From Fuerstiella sp. (lineage in GTDB: Bacteria; Planctomycetota; Planctomycetia; Planctomycetales; Planctomycetaceae), in NCBI GenBank assembly GCA_029941865.1, contig JAPYTO010000035.1:1-38960 (forward strand): a stretch of DNA of 38,960 nt, given 5' to 3'. The number at the start of each line of letters is the position of its first letter. Position 1 is the stretch's first letter. The position numbers were made by a program, and so were the translations under genes. Under the pieces are notes generated by a model that was given only the letters and a program-made list of their open reading frames with translations, did no database searches and had not been told where the DNA came from. Shown in pieces: positions 24,630 to 34,948 of the stretch.

Positions 24630-24790
24630 CGTAGGTCAGGCAGTGCCTGATGCTCAGGAGCAGATTTCAAACGATGTGGTCGTGGGGCTCGTGGGAAAGC
24701 GACTCTTCCAGGTGGAAAGACGTTCGCCGCGGCCACAAGTCAGCGTAATACGCTGCAGGACAAGCAACGTCAGGCACAGCCTGACCTACG
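24630..24790. repeat. Composite intergenic element between aceE and aceF
   Basis: Bounded by an inverted pair: CGTAGGTCAGGCAGTGCCTGA (24630-24650) and its complement at 24770-24790, with one mismatch in 21. Inside lies copy B of the dispersed repeat (24677-24758). The arrangement looks like a palindromic unit with a second repeat nested inside. It separates two genes normally cotranscribed. Confidence 0.65.
24677..24758 (+). repeat. Dispersed 82-bp intergenic repeat, copy B (before aceF)
   Basis: Complementary orientation to copy A on the reference strand, identical at 76 of 82 positions. The gene-proximal palindrome is CAGCGTAATACGCTG, with fully paired arms. It ends 55 nt before aceF and faces that gene in the same sense as copies A and C face theirs. 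Confidence 0.75.
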
Positions 24791-24813
24791 AGTGACTGTG
24801 AGTAACAACAACT

Positions 24814-26442
24814 ATGGCCATTGAATTCAAACTGCCTGCAGTTGCTGAAGGTATCGAGTCGGTCGACATTGCCGAGATCCTTGTCGCGGAAGGCGACACA
24901 ATCGAAGCCGGAGCAATCATCTGCGAAGTGGAGACAGACAAGTCCGTCGCAGAGGTGGACTGCCCGCACGGCGGCACGATTGCAAAGATCCTTGTGAAAA
25001 CCGGCCAGTCCGTGCCCGTCGGTACTCCGTTGGTGCTGATTGATACAGCCACGGGAAGCGCCAAGACACCGGAAACTGTGTCAGAGTCACCAGCAACCGA
25101 TTCGGACGGAAGTGATGTCACGGCGCCGCCAAAATCCGAACCAGCTCCTGCAGCCGCAACCCCAAATGGTGAAAAGTACGAGGTTGAGTTTTCCCTGCCG
25201 GAAGTCGCAGAGGGTGTTGCGTCTGTCGATATCGCAGAAGTTCTGGTATCGGTCGGCGACGTGATCAAGGCTGGCGCCGTGATCTGCGAGGCAGAAACCG
25301 ACAAGTCGGTTGCCGAAATCGATTGTCCTGATGCCGGCACCATCAAGGCTGTGCACGTTGCCGTTGGACAAACGGTAAACGTCGGAGAACCGCTGGTCAC
25401 CATCGAGATTACCTCTTCACCAGAATCGTCCACTCCCCCCGCAGCACCGCCGACAACCACTGAAGCTGCTGCCGCCCCGTCAAAGGCGGTGTCGTCGGCA
25501 CTAGTTGTTGAGACCGCAGATTCGTCAGATCGTCGACCGCCTGCACCGGCTGGCCCGGCCACTCGTCGCATGGCGCGAAAACTGGGTGTGGATCTCTATC
25601 AGGTGCAGGGGTCTGCCAAAGGTGGTCGCATCGTTATCGAGGACATCGAGGGTTTCGTGCGAAACCGGCTGGCTCAACCTGCAGCACCAGCCGGTGGCTC
25701 GGCCAGCGTGGGAATTGTCGCTGCGGCACCGCTGCCTGACTTCAGCAAGTTCGGGCCGATTGAAAAACAGCCACTGAACAAGATTTCGCGGACAGCCGCA
25801 GCCAATCTGCATTCGGCATGGATCACAATTCCGCATGTCACACAGCACAACCTCGCGGATATCACAGAACTGGAATCCGCCCGCAAACGTTACGTCAAAG
25901 ACAATCCCAAGTCGCCCAAGATCACAATGACGGCCATTATGATCAAGGCCGTCGTGGGAGCATTGCGAACGTTCCCCAAAGTCAATTCCAGCATCGATCT
26001 CGCGTCCGGCGAACTGGTCCTGAAGAAGTACTACCACATCGGCGTGGCCGTCGACACGCCCAACGGACTGGTGGTCCCCGTCATTCGCAACTGCGATCAG
26101 AAGAACGTGCTGCAGGTTGCGGCGGAGTTGACCGAACTGGCGGTGAAGGCCCGCGAACGGAAACTCAAGATCGAAGACATGCAGGGTGCGTCGTTCACGA
26201 TCACAAATCTTGGTGGTATCGGAGGCACTTCCTTCACACCAATCGTGAATCATCCGGAAGTCGCGATTCTGGGCATGTCGCGGGGGCAGAAGGTATTGCA
26301 GATGGAAGAGGAAAAAATTGTTGAGCGGCTGATGCTTCCGCTGTCGATGTCCTACGACCATCGAGCCATCAATGGTGCCGACGCGGCTCGGTTTATCGTG
26401 AAACTTTCCAGCAGCCTGACGAACTTCTTCGAACTGTTTTGA
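24814..26442 (+). CDS. aceF: Dihydrolipoamide acetyltransferase (E2) of pyruvate dehydrogenase
   Basis: 542 aa, transferring acetyl groups to CoA. Two lipoyl domains are visible: about residues 1-77 with lipoyl-Lys43 in DKSV, and about 121-200 with Lys164 in DKSV. Ala/Pro-rich linkers separate them from the E1/E3-binding domain (about 247-285, 'ATRRMARKLGVDLYQVQG'). The catalytic CAT domain follows, with 'TMTAIMIKAVVGAL', 'IGVAVDTPNGLVVPVIRN' and the active-site 'SMSYDHRAINGADAARF' near residue 510. The lipoyl domains share 'VAEG' where many have 'LGEG'. It is 6 nt from the E3 gene and 247 nt from aceE, the gap being filled by a repeat element. Confidence 0.95.
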   Translation: MAIEFKLPAVAEGIESVDIAEILVAEGDTIEAGAIICEVETDKSVAEVDCPHGGTIAKILVKTGQSVPVGTPLVLIDTATGSAKTPETVSESPATDSDGSDVTAPPKSEPAPAAATPNGEKYEVEFSLPEVAEGVASVDIAEVLVSVGDVIKAGAVICEAETDKSVAEIDCPDAGTIKAVHVAVGQTVNVGEPLVTIEITSSPESSTPPAAPPTTTEAAAAPSKAVSSALVVETADSSDRRPPAPAGPATRRMARKLGVDLYQVQGSAKGGRIVIEDIEGFVRNRLAQPAAPAGGSASVGIVAAAPLPDFSKFGPIEKQPLNKISRTAAANLHSAWITIPHVTQHNLADITELESARKRYVKDNPKSPKITMTAIMIKAVVGALRTFPKVNSSIDLASGELVLKKYYHIGVAVDTPNGLVVPVIRNCDQKNVLQVAAELTELAVKARERKLKIEDMQGASFTITNLGGIGGTSFTPIVNHPEVAILGMSRGQKVLQMEEEKIVERLMLPLSMSYDHRAINGADAARFIVKLSSSLTNFFELF

Positions 26443-26448
26443 TTACAA

Positions 26449-27870
26449 ATGGCAGACAAACACGCTCAACTTGTGGTTCTTGGTGGTGGTCCCGGAGGCT
26501 ATCCGGCTGCTTTTGCGGCGGCGGATCACGGCATGCAGGTCATCCTTGTCGATGAAGGCAAACAGCCCGGCGGCGTGTGCCTGAACAGAGGCTGCATTCC
26601 ATCAAAGGCACTGCTGCACGTTGCGAAACTGATCAACGAATCGCAGGAAGCGGCGGATTGGGGCGTCACGTTTCAGCCACCGGAGATCGACCTGGACAAG
26701 TTGCGGGACTTCAAGGACAACGTGGTTGGTTCACTGTGCAGCGGGATCGAAGGTCTGTGCAAGGCTCGTGGCGTCGAGTTGATCAAAGCACGAGGCACCT
26801 TTACTGATTCTTCAACGCTGGAACTGAAGTCCGCCAATGGCGTTGTTTCGACGGTTAGCTTTGACAAATGCATTGTGGCGATCGGTTCAATTCCGACGAT
26901 GCCGCCATTCTTCGATATCGGCGACGACCGAGTGATGGATTCCACCGGGGCGCTGGAGTTGAAGGATGTTCCGCAACGGCTGCTGGTCGTGGGCGGAGGA
27001 TACATCGGACTTGAGATGGGTTCGGTTTATGCCGCCCTCGGTTCCGAAGTCACCGTGGTGGAAATGTCGCCAGGGCTGCTGCCTGGTGCTGATCGCGATC
27101 TGATGAGTCCATTGCGCAAGCGATTGATGAAGCAGTTCGCGGCGATTCACGTGAACACCAAGGTGGCAAAACTGGCCGCCACGGACGACGGCATTGTAGC
27201 CAGCCTGGAAGGCGAAGGCGTGGAACCCGAGTTGACATTCGATCGGGTTCTGATTTCCATTGGTCGGCGACCAAACAGCCGCAACTGCGGCCTGGAAAAA
27301 ACGCAGGTGGAAGTCGACGAACGCGGCTTCATCAAGATCGATCGCAATCAACGCACGGCTGATCCGAAACTAATGGCAATCGGCGACATCGCTGGCGAAC
27401 CAATGCTGGCACATAAAGCGACTCGCGAAGCGAAGGTCGCCGTGGAGACCCTGCTGGGCGAGCCGGCCGAGTTTGACAACATCGCCATCCCAGCCGTCGT
27501 GTTCACCGATCCTGAACTTGCATGGGCTGGTAAGACAGAGTCGGAAGCGAAGGCTGAGGGACTTGATTACACCGCTCACCGCTTTCCGTGGGCCGCTTCC
27601 GGTCGAGCACAATCGTTGGGACGGACCGAAGGGATCACCAAGCTGCTGGTGGAACCAACCAAACAGCGAGTGATCGGCGTGGGGATTGTGGGGCCGGGGG
27701 CCGGGGAAATGATCGCCGAAGCGGTTGTCGCGATCGAAATGGGGGCGACAGCTCGTGATCTGGCAGATTCAATCCACGCACATCCCACGCTGTCCGAGAC
27801 GATAATGGAAGCGGCGGAAAGCGTCTTTGGCCAGCCAACCCACTTCTACCGTCCGACCCGCAAGAAGTAG
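26449..27870 (+). CDS. lpdA: Dihydrolipoyl dehydrogenase (E3)
   Basis: 473-aa flavoprotein that reoxidises dihydrolipoamide on E2 with NAD+. FAD site '[17 protein letters not shown]' (10-26); redox disulfide in [13 protein letters not shown] (Cys44, Cys49); NAD site '[28 protein letters not shown]'; second FAD motif '[15 protein letters not shown]'; and the C-terminal catalytic '[14 protein letters not shown]' with its His-Glu pair. Length is normal. It starts 6 nt after aceF, so the two are translated from one message. The position after E1 and E2 supports PDH as its main partner, though it may also serve other complexes. Confidence 0.96.
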   Translation: MADKHAQLVVLGGGPGGYPAAFAAADHGMQVILVDEGKQPGGVCLNRGCIPSKALLHVAKLINESQEAADWGVTFQPPEIDLDKLRDFKDNVVGSLCSGIEGLCKARGVELIKARGTFTDSSTLELKSANGVVSTVSFDKCIVAIGSIPTMPPFFDIGDDRVMDSTGALELKDVPQRLLVVGGGYIGLEMGSVYAALGSEVTVVEMSPGLLPGADRDLMSPLRKRLMKQFAAIHVNTKVAKLAATDDGIVASLEGEGVEPELTFDRVLISIGRRPNSRNCGLEKTQVEVDERGFIKIDRNQRTADPKLMAIGDIAGEPMLAHKATREAKVAVETLLGEPAEFDNIAIPAVVFTDPELAWAGKTESEAKAEGLDYTAHRFPWAASGRAQSLGRTEGITKLLVEPTKQRVIGVGIVGPGAGEMIAEAVVAIEMGATARDLADSIHAHPTLSETIMEAAESVFGQPTHFYRPTRKK

Positions 27871-28456
27871 CCGGATCGTCTGCAGGAGTTTCCATGACGA
27901 CGAAGTCGCAGAAGGTCGCCTTTTGCTCCGCAAAAGAGTGTAGAGAGAGACGGGACGCTCTTTCGCGGAGCGAAAGGCGACGATGCCTTTCTGTATACTT
28001 CTCCAGGAAGAACTTCGCCGGGCTGGGACTCCCCGTCCGTGTCGGCAACAGACAAAGCCGCACATCCCCCCAAGATCAGGCCAGTGTTACAGACGGAGAC
28101 TTCAGCGAACTCTGCATTCAGTCTGGGTGTCATTGGACTGGCGCCGCCATCTTTGTTCATCTGTGCTGAGAATATACATTCCTGCCATCGAGAACGATGT
28201 TTCGCCTTGTCGAGCAGCACGTCCGCTGACAGCAAATGGCTTCCAAAAGATTGAGTGCCCACTAAGATAACGCCGAAAACAATAACGCGTTGCGGCGTGA
28301 ATCAGCGTCGCCAGATCTAAGTGTTTTCCCCGTTTGTCACGACGTCGCTTTGCTTTTCCGCAGTAGATTTTGTGGGTTTGCGATAACTGCAGTGCCTTCC
28401 GTTTCCTTCTGTCTGATTCCGGCGGTCTGTCTGACCGATCGGATTGTCATACTCGA
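27871..28456. other. 586-bp gene-free region between PDH and NQR operons
   Basis: It begins with a 24-bp-arm palindrome (27915-27981). No credible gene is seen: a 138-codon minus-strand frame runs into the end of lpdA and has no family features. The nqr promoter should lie here, but no clear -35/-10 pair was found. Confidence 0.7.
27915..27981. repeat. Palindrome with 24-bp arms downstream of lpdA
   Basis: The arms GTCGCCTTTTGCTCCGCAAA.. (27915-27938) and its partner (27958-27981) pair at 22 of 24 positions around a 19-nt loop. Each arm also contains its own short symmetry (CTTTTGCTCCGCAAAAG). Probably a dispersed repeat; it could protect or terminate the PDH transcript 45 nt after the stop. 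Confidence 0.65.
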
Positions 28457-29800
28457 ATGCATCGAATCACCAAAGGACTCGACATCCCGATTACGGGCGA
28501 GCCCGAACAATCTGTTATTGCAGGACCGGCGATCACCAGGGTGGCCTTGGTCGCACCTGACTACGTCGGCATGAAACCGACGATGTTGGTTGCTCCAGGT
28601 GATCGTGTGAAGCTCGGGCAACCGGTCTTCGCCGACAAGAAGACAGACGGCGTGACGTACACCGCCCCAGCGTGCGGCACGGTGGCCGAAGTCAACCGCG
28701 GTGATCGGCGAGCTTTCCAATCGCTGGTGATTGAAGTCGACGGGGACGATGCCGTCGAATTCTCTGCCCTCGGTGACGGTGATTTCGACGCGGTCACGCG
28801 ACAGGCTGTCAGTGAACTGCTGTCCGTTAGCGGACTCTGGACGTGTCTTCGAACGCGACCTTTCAGCAAAGTTCCCGCCGTCGGCTCGGTACCTCGATCA
28901 ATTTTCGTTCAGGCAATTGACACCAATCCACTGGGGGCCGAAGCGGCGCCGCTGATTCGAGCACGTGAACGTGATTTTCGTGTCGGGATTGTTGCTCTGA
29001 CAAAACTGACGGACGGCAACGTGTTTGTCTGCCGTCGGCCGGCTCAGCCACTGCCCGGAGACGAACACCCTCAGGTTCAGGTCGCAGAATTCGAAGGTCC
29101 ACACCCTGCCGGCTTGCCGGGCACGCACATTCATTTTCTGGATCCTGTAGGCCCTAACCGCACCGTCTGGACGATCAACTATCAGGACGTGATGGCGGTC
29201 GGTCAACTGATTGCGACTGGTACGCTTGATCCTTCGCGAGTCATTTCGATCGCAGGCCCTTCGATCACGAAGCCGCAGGTCGTTCGCACCCGCATCGGTG
29301 CGAGCATATCACAGCTGGTGGCCGGCCAGTTGAGTGACGGCACACATCGAATCATTTCCGGCAGCGTACTTAGCGGTCGCGCCGTCAGGGGAACGATCGA
29401 CTATCTCGGACGCTACCATCTTCAGGTCTCGGCAATTGCCGAGGGTAACGAACGTGAGTTTCTTGGCTGGATGACGCCGGGAGACAATCGGTTTTCCGTT
29501 CGCCGAGTATTCACGTCTGCTTTGGATCAGGCAAAGCGATTTGCTTTTAACACCTCAACCGGTGGCAGCAAGCGAGCCATGGTGCCGATCGGCATGTACG
29601 AACAGGTCATGCCGCTGGACATTATTCCCACGTTCCTGCTGCGTTCGCTGATCGTCGGCGATACCGAGCAGGCTCAGGCATTGGGATGCCTGGAACTTGA
29701 CGAAGAGGATCTGAGTCTGTGCACCTTCGTGTGTCCGGGCAAATACGAATATGGGCCGATCCTGCGAGACAACCTGACACAGATCGAGCTGGAAGGGTGA
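28457..29800 (+). CDS. nqrA: Na+-NQR subunit A
   Basis: Soluble subunit of the Na+-translocating NADH:quinone oxidoreductase, involved in quinone reduction. It begins with the family's '[15 protein letters not shown]', then '[23 protein letters not shown]' and '[18 protein letters not shown]', a barrel-sandwich lipoyl-like region. Later it shows '[13 protein letters not shown]', '[15 protein letters not shown]' and '[23 protein letters not shown]', ending '[22 protein letters not shown]'. The frame is open to 28370, but ATG 28457 is selected because the family starts here. 447 aa, the normal length. First gene of nqrABCDEF. Confidence 0.95.
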   Translation: MHRITKGLDIPITGEPEQSVIAGPAITRVALVAPDYVGMKPTMLVAPGDRVKLGQPVFADKKTDGVTYTAPACGTVAEVNRGDRRAFQSLVIEVDGDDAVEFSALGDGDFDAVTRQAVSELLSVSGLWTCLRTRPFSKVPAVGSVPRSIFVQAIDTNPLGAEAAPLIRARERDFRVGIVALTKLTDGNVFVCRRPAQPLPGDEHPQVQVAEFEGPHPAGLPGTHIHFLDPVGPNRTVWTINYQDVMAVGQLIATGTLDPSRVISIAGPSITKPQVVRTRIGASISQLVAGQLSDGTHRIISGSVLSGRAVRGTIDYLGRYHLQVSAIAEGNEREFLGWMTPGDNRFSVRRVFTSALDQAKRFAFNTSTGGSKRAMVPIGMYEQVMPLDIIPTFLLRSLIVGDTEQAQALGCLELDEEDLSLCTFVCPGKYEYGPILRDNLTQIELEG

Positions 29801-29888
29801 GTTTTCGTACAGCTTCACTCAATGTACTTCCGGGTTTTCCAATAGCACTCTGGGCGTCAGCTCAGACAATGCCTCGAAGAGGGGCCGA

Positions 29889-31166
29889 ATGAAATTTCTG
29901 AGAGACACACTGGATCGAATTGAGCCGCTCTTCCACAAAGGTGGAAAGCTGGAACGGCTGTATCCGCTCTACGAAGCCCTTGACACCTTTCTGTACACGC
30001 CTGGCGAGGTCAGCAAAGGGGCGTCGCATGTGCGCGACGGCATGGACCTGAAGCGAATGATGATCATGGTCGTCTTCGCCTTGACGCCCTGCATTCTGAT
30101 GGCCTGTTATAACACCGGTGATCAGACAAACGAAGCTGCCAGAGCTGCCGTGGAATCCGGTGTGTCGCAGGACGACGTGATGGCACAGTTGGGCTGGCGA
30201 GCACCCGTAATGATGCAGGCGGGCTGGGATCCGGCCAGTGGCGGCAACCTGTTCTTCAACTTCCTGCACGGTGCCCTGTACTTCCTGCCCGTGTTTCTGG
30301 TGACCAACATTGTGGGGGGCACGTGGGAAGTGATTTTCTGCTGTGTCCGTAAACATGATCTGAACGAAGGGTTTCTGGTCACGGGCATGCTGTTTCCGCT
30401 GACCCTGCCCGCGACAATTCCGCTGTGGCAGGTTGCCCTGGGAATCAGTTTTGGTGTCGTCATCGGAAAAGAAATATTCGGCGGGACGGGCAAGAACTTT
30501 TTGAACCCTGCACTCACGGCTCGGACATTTCTGTACTTCGCCTATCCCATTCAGATCACAGGTTCCACCGTGTGGGCTGGTCTTGTGGACGGCGTCAGCT
30601 GCCCGACGCTGCTGACCACGATGAGCAATATTCAAAATGCACTACCCAATGGCGAATCATTCACGAATGTGCTGCAGGGTGAACTGGGAGGTCTCAGTCT
30701 GTCTCAGGCCTTCCTCGGTTTTATCCCCGGTTCGATGGGTGAGACGTCCACGCTGGCCTGCCTGCTGGGAGCCATCTTCCTGATTGCGACCGGTGTTGGT
30801 TCGTGGCGAATCATGCTTGGTGTGGTGATTGGTGCGATGGGACTCGCCACCGTCCTGAACAGTGTGGAAAGCACAACCAACGCGATGTATCAGATTCCAC
30901 CGCTGTGGCATCTTTGTACCGGCGGCCTGACATTTGGCCTTGTCTTCATGGCAACCGACCCCGTTTCTGCCGCGATGACGGATACCGGCCGCTGGGTCTA
31001 CGGAATTCTGGTGGGGATGATGGCCATGACCGTCCGCGTGCTGAACCCGGCGTTTCCGGAGGGCATTATGCTGGCCATTCTGCTTGGCAACGTCTTTGCT
31101 CCGGTGATCGACTTTGTCGTCGTTCAGCAGAACATCAAACGGAGGCTCGCCCGCAATGAATCCTGA
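29889..31166 (+). CDS. nqrB: Na+-NQR subunit B, membrane flavoprotein
   Basis: Membrane subunit carrying covalent FMN and riboflavin and forming much of the Na+ path. 425 aa with about ten hydrophobic segments. Family blocks: '[21 protein letters not shown]', '[49 protein letters not shown]' and '[15 protein letters not shown]'. The covalent FMN is normally attached to Thr in an S/T-G-A-T motif; here the aligned segment reads DGVSCPT (Thr240), with Cys-Pro replacing Gly-Ala. A GAGGGG ribosome site precedes the ATG. It starts 88 nt after nqrA and overlaps nqrC by 11 nt. Confidence 0.95.
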   Translation: MKFLRDTLDRIEPLFHKGGKLERLYPLYEALDTFLYTPGEVSKGASHVRDGMDLKRMMIMVVFALTPCILMACYNTGDQTNEAARAAVESGVSQDDVMAQLGWRAPVMMQAGWDPASGGNLFFNFLHGALYFLPVFLVTNIVGGTWEVIFCCVRKHDLNEGFLVTGMLFPLTLPATIPLWQVALGISFGVVIGKEIFGGTGKNFLNPALTARTFLYFAYPIQITGSTVWAGLVDGVSCPTLLTTMSNIQNALPNGESFTNVLQGELGGLSLSQAFLGFIPGSMGETSTLACLLGAIFLIATGVGSWRIMLGVVIGAMGLATVLNSVESTTNAMYQIPPLWHLCTGGLTFGLVFMATDPVSAAMTDTGRWVYGILVGMMAMTVRVLNPAFPEGIMLAILLGNVFAPVIDFVVVQQNIKRRLARNES

Positions 31167-32007
31167 GACCAAGAGAACCTTCAAGGTTGCGATCCTGCTG
31201 TGTCTTGTGTGCTCAGTCGTCGTGTCGTCGCTGGCTGTTGGGCTGAAGGACATCCAGAACCAAAAGAAGGAAGCGTTTCGACAGCAGAGTATTCTTTCGG
31301 CGGCCGGCAAATGGACGGAAGGTGCTGACGCGGCTGAGTTGTTTAAAGAATTCATCACTTCCGTGGTTGTTGATCTGGAGATTAACAAGGCCACCGATCG
31401 CTACCAGGCGGACGACAGTCGTTTGGATGTTGCGTTCGCGCAACGCACGCCGGAATTCAATGACCCGCTCGATTCAGCGGCCGATGTCGCTGGCATCATG
31501 AAACGTGAAAAGTATTCCATCGTCTACGAGGTACGTGAAGAAGAGGGGGCTCCAGTGACGGTTCTTGTGCTGCCCATTCGCGGTCGAGGACTATGGTCAA
31601 CGTTATACGGATTCGTCGCACTGGATCTGGTCAATGCTGCCGACGGCGCCACGGGTCTGAAGGTGAAGGGGCTGACCTACTACAAACACGGTGAGACACC
31701 GGGGCTTGGCGGAGAAGTCGACAATCCGCTTTTTAAGGACCGATGGCCCGGCAGATTGATCTACGACAAAGAATGGAATGTTAAGGTGGAAGTCGTTAAG
31801 AACGCGTCCACTGAGTCTGAGTATCAGGTCGACGCACTGTCCGGAGCAACGCTGACCTCAAACGGCGTCACCAACATGCTGAGATTCTGGCTCGGCGAAG
31901 ACGGGTTTGGCCCGTACCTGCAGAACACACTATCTGGCACAACGCCACCGGCCACGTCGACGGACGATCCGCCAAAGCACAGCGCAGTGTCCGGCTCGCG
32001 AAATTGA
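31156..32007 (+). CDS. nqrC: Na+-NQR subunit C, FMN-bearing
   Basis: One N-terminal membrane anchor (about residues 9-30) and a periplasm-facing FMN domain. The flavinylation motif is canonical: '[16 protein letters not shown]', with SGAT at 229-232, so Thr232 is the expected ApbE target. '[15 protein letters not shown]' and '[17 protein letters not shown]' are further family marks. GGAGG lies 10 nt before ATG 31156, inside the nqrB end; the frame extends to 31114, but that start lies deeper in nqrB and would lengthen the N-terminus beyond the family. The last ~25 residues form a Thr/Pro/Ser tail without clear family match. 283 aa. Confidence 0.95.
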   Translation: MNPETKRTFKVAILLCLVCSVVVSSLAVGLKDIQNQKKEAFRQQSILSAAGKWTEGADAAELFKEFITSVVVDLEINKATDRYQADDSRLDVAFAQRTPEFNDPLDSAADVAGIMKREKYSIVYEVREEEGAPVTVLVLPIRGRGLWSTLYGFVALDLVNAADGATGLKVKGLTYYKHGETPGLGGEVDNPLFKDRWPGRLIYDKEWNVKVEVVKNASTESEYQVDALSGATLTSNGVTNMLRFWLGEDGFGPYLQNTLSGTTPPATSTDDPPKHSAVSGSRN

Positions 32008-32119
32008 TGCCACAGTTTTGTTGGATTTATACGGTATGACTTTTCACCATTCTTCGCGTATGTTTGGAGTGACGAACGGGAACGGACCATCAGTTTCCGA
32101 GCGTCAGCTCGATTCGGCT

Positions 32120-32135
32120 GGCGGGCCGTCCCGCC
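32120..32135 (+). promoter_or_regulatory. Short GC hairpin beside the nqrD ribosome site
   Basis: GGCGGG, loop CCGT, CCCGCC, directly followed by TGAGGAGG, the nqrD Shine-Dalgarno. It lies in the only sizeable internal gap (143 nt) of nqrBCDEF and could modulate nqrD translation or mRNA processing. The role is inferred from position alone. Confidence 0.3.
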
Positions 32136-32150
32136 TGAGGAGGCATCCGA

Positions 32151-32777
32151 ATGGGTGAACCATCACCAAAAAAGATCCTGTTGGATCCGCTGCTTAATAC
32201 TAACCCGATTACGTTGCAGGTGCTCGGTCTGTGCAGCGCGCTGGCCGTGACCGTCAAGCTGGAAACGTCCTTTGTGATGGCCATCGCGGTCACGCTGGTG
32301 ACCGGCTGCTCCAGCGCGGCGGTGTCCCTGATCCGCAGCCAGATTCCCAGCAGCATTCGCATTATCGCTCAGATGACCATCATTGCCTCAATGGTGATCA
32401 TGGTCGACCAATTCCTGCAGGCATTCGCCTTCGAACTCAGTCTGCAGTTGTCCGTGTTTGTCGGACTCATCATCACCAACTGCATCGTCATGGGACGGGC
32501 GGAAGCCTTCGCGATGAAGAATGGCCCGGGGCTCAGCTTCCTGGATGGTATCGGCAACGGACTGGGATACGGGCTGATCCTGATGCTGGTCGGTTTCTTT
32601 CGCGAACTGTTCGGTTCAGGCAAGCTGTTTGGTCAGAACGTCATGACACCCATCACAGAAGGCGGTTGGTATCCGACAAACGGTCTGATGCTGATTGCCC
32701 CGAGTGCGTTCTTTTTGATTGGACTGATCATCTGGGCCATCCGCACCATTAAACCCGATCAGGTCGAGGCTGAATGA
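32151..32777 (+). CDS. nqrD: Na+-NQR subunit D
   Basis: 208-aa membrane subunit with six hydrophobic helices. With NqrE it holds an iron centre between membrane halves. The two Cys expected as ligands are present: Cys28 in '[11 protein letters not shown]' and Cys111 in '[15 protein letters not shown]'. Other family blocks are '[25 protein letters not shown]' and '[21 protein letters not shown]'. A strong GAGGAGG lies 7 nt before the ATG. The stop codon overlaps the nqrE start (ATGA). Confidence 0.96.
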   Translation: MGEPSPKKILLDPLLNTNPITLQVLGLCSALAVTVKLETSFVMAIAVTLVTGCSSAAVSLIRSQIPSSIRIIAQMTIIASMVIMVDQFLQAFAFELSLQLSVFVGLIITNCIVMGRAEAFAMKNGPGLSFLDGIGNGLGYGLILMLVGFFRELFGSGKLFGQNVMTPITEGGWYPTNGLMLIAPSAFFLIGLIIWAIRTIKPDQVEAE

Positions 32778-33394
32778 TGGAAAACTACATCAACATCTTT
32801 GTGGACGCGGTCTTCCCCGGTAACCTGGCACTCTGTCTGTTCCTGGGGATGTGTACGTTTCTGGCGATTTCCAAAGACGTCAAGACTGCGTTTGGGCTGG
32901 GCGTTGCCGTCACGGTGATCCAGACTATTACCGTGCCCCTGAACAATCTGATCTTTCAGCATCTGTTGCAGCCGGGTGGTCTCAGCTGGACAGGTATTGA
33001 ATCGCTGGCCAATCAGGATCTGCTGTTTGTTGGTTTGATCTGTTACATCGGTGTGATCGCCGCGATGGTGCAGATTCTGGAAATGGTGCTGGACAAGTTC
33101 TTCCCGGCCCTGTTCAACACTCTGGGAATTTTTCTGCCCCTGATTACGGTTAACTGTGCCATTCTCGGCGGCACTCTGCTGATGGTGGAAAAGGGCTACG
33201 CCTTTGACGAAAGCGTAGTCTTTGGATTCAGTTCCGGTTTCGGCTGGGCTCTGGCGATCGTTTGTCTGGCGGGGATCCGTGAAAAGCTGAAGTACAGCGA
33301 CGTGCCGGTTGGCCTGAGAGGCCTGGGCATCACGTTCATTACCGTGGGCCTGATGGCGTTGGCGTTTCAAACATTCTCTGTTATCAAACTGTGA
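32774..33394 (+). CDS. nqrE: Na+-NQR subunit E
   Basis: 206-aa membrane partner of NqrD, related to it by inverted topology. Expected iron ligands: Cys27 in '[14 protein letters not shown]' and Cys128 in '[11 protein letters not shown]'. '[18 protein letters not shown]' and '[27 protein letters not shown]' are diagnostic. The start overlaps the nqrD stop by 4 nt; the second ATG immediately after (32777) is an alternative. Translational coupling with nqrD is likely. Confidence 0.96.
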   Translation: MMENYINIFVDAVFPGNLALCLFLGMCTFLAISKDVKTAFGLGVAVTVIQTITVPLNNLIFQHLLQPGGLSWTGIESLANQDLLFVGLICYIGVIAAMVQILEMVLDKFFPALFNTLGIFLPLITVNCAILGGTLLMVEKGYAFDESVVFGFSSGFGWALAIVCLAGIREKLKYSDVPVGLRGLGITFITVGLMALAFQTFSVIKL

Positions 33395-33438
33395 CCAATT
33401 GAATCCGACCCTTTTGAGCATCCGAAGTAGTAAGTGCA

Positions 33439-34662
33439 ATGGACACAATCATTCTTGGCGTTGTGATGTTCACCGGCGTGGTCGCGGTCCTTGTGGCGGT
33501 GATCGTGGCCGCTCGCGCGAAGCTGGTGTCCACCGGCAACGTCACGATTCTGATTAACGATCAGAAAGAGATCTCAATTGCCGCCGGCGGTAAGCTGCTG
33601 AATGCATTGGCTGACGAAGGCATCTTTGTTTCGTCAGCCTGCGGCGGTGGCGGCACGTGTGCTCAGTGCAAGGTCAACGTGCTGGAAGGCGGCGGGGATA
33701 TTCTGGCCACCGAAAAGACGCACATCAATAAGAAGGCCGCACGAGAAGGTTGTCGGCTGTCCTGTCAGGTTGCTGTCAAACAGGACATGAAAATCGAAGT
33801 GCCGCCGGAAGTCTTTGAGACCAGGAAGTGGCGTTGCAAAGTTCGGTCGAATCGCAACGTGGCGACGTTTATCAAAGAACTGGTGCTGGAAGTTCCGGAC
33901 GGCGACGACGTGGGCTTCAAGGCGGGTGGATACATTCAGATTGAAGCTCCGCCACATAAACTACACTACAAAGAATTCGACGTCGAAGAAGAGTACCGAG
34001 AGGACTGGGATAATTTCAACGTCTGGGACAACGAATCGATCGTTGATGAAACCGTCATTCGAGCTTACTCGATGGCCAACTACCCGGGCGAAAAGGGCAT
34101 TATCATGCTCAACGTTCGAGTCGCCAGTCCGCCACCTCGGTCGCCCAAAGGCACGCCTCCCGGCAAGATGTCATCGTTCATCTTCAACCTGAAGCCAGGT
34201 GACGAAGTGACGATTTCCGGACCCTATGGCGAATTCTTCATCAAAGACACGCCGGCCGAAAAGATCTACATCGGTGGCGGTGCCGGTATGGCTCCCCTGC
34301 GGTCCCATACCTTTGAACTGTTCAAGAGCATGGACACCGATTGCAAGGTGTCGTACTGGTATGGTGGTCGCAGTGTGAAGGAATTGTTCTACATTGATGA
34401 GTTCGAGGAGCTGGAAGCGAAGCACGACAACTTCAAAATGCATATCGCATTGTCCGACCCGGTTCCGGAAGACAACTGGACGGGGCTGACCGGCTTCATT
34501 CACCAGGTTCTGCATGACGAGTACCTTGAGAATCATCCGGCCCCCGAGGACTGCGAGTATTACATTTGCGGGCCACCTATCATGTTGAAGTGTGTCCAGG
34601 ATATGCTGTCTCAGCTGGGTGTCGAACCTGAAAATATCGCCTTCGACGACTTCGGTGGCTAA
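33439..34662 (+). CDS. nqrF: Na+-NQR subunit F, NADH-oxidising FAD/[2Fe-2S] protein
   Basis: 407-aa electron-entry subunit. An N-terminal membrane helix (about 3-25) is followed by a plant-type ferredoxin domain with Cys68, Cys74, Cys77 and Cys109 ('[14 protein letters not shown]' and 'CRLSCQV'). The FAD domain shows RAYSMANYP (208-216); the NADH domain shows [12 protein letters not shown] (about 278-289), WYGGRS and CGPPIM. It ends with the usual aromatic/acidic tail 'NIAFDDFGG'. All redox residues are present. It follows nqrE by 44 nt and closes the six-gene core operon. Confidence 0.97.
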   Translation: MDTIILGVVMFTGVVAVLVAVIVAARAKLVSTGNVTILINDQKEISIAAGGKLLNALADEGIFVSSACGGGGTCAQCKVNVLEGGGDILATEKTHINKKAAREGCRLSCQVAVKQDMKIEVPPEVFETRKWRCKVRSNRNVATFIKELVLEVPDGDDVGFKAGGYIQIEAPPHKLHYKEFDVEEEYREDWDNFNVWDNESIVDETVIRAYSMANYPGEKGIIMLNVRVASPPPRSPKGTPPGKMSSFIFNLKPGDEVTISGPYGEFFIKDTPAEKIYIGGGAGMAPLRSHTFELFKSMDTDCKVSYWYGGRSVKELFYIDEFEELEAKHDNFKMHIALSDPVPEDNWTGLTGFIHQVLHDEYLENHPAPEDCEYYICGPPIMLKCVQDMLSQLGVEPENIAFDDFGG

Positions 34663-34800
34663 AGCGTTTTTGATTTCGATCAGACGTAGGGCCGGTTCCC
34701 ACCGGCCACTTCCCACAAGCACATCGTCGCTTCGCGGCTGACCAGATTTGTGGCTAACGATTAGTGCTTCGTTACAGCTAAATCATTGGGTCGCAGATTC

Positions 34801-34866
34801 GTGGCGTAAGCTTCCAGCTTGCGATTCATCAGAAGAAACACACGGCAAGCAGGATGCTTACCCCAC
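34801..34866. repeat. Palindrome with 22-bp arms
   Basis: 34801-34822 pairs with 34845-34866 at 19 of 22 positions around a 22-nt spacer. The core reads GTAAGCTTCCAGCTTGC. Confidence 0.65.
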
Positions 34867-34881
34867 TGTCTTGATTTTTGG

Positions 34882-34948
34882 GTAGCCGAAGTCGCCAGAC
34901 TTTGGACGACATAGAGAAAAACCTCCAAACTCTGGCGAGTTTGGCTAC
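34882..34948. repeat. Palindrome with 25-bp arms
   Basis: 34882-34906 pairs with 34924-34948 at 22 of 25 positions around a 17-nt loop. The arm contains TAGCCGAAGTCGCCAGACTT. A long stem of this type downstream of nqrF could act as an mRNA end. Confidence 0.7.

Noticed and set aside
27846..28262. 138-codon minus-strand frame downstream of lpdA
   Set aside because: Runs through a palindromic repeat and into the end of lpdA; no family features.
29862..30635. 257-codon minus-strand frame opposite nqrB
   Set aside because: Antisense shadow; His/Gln-rich with no family features.
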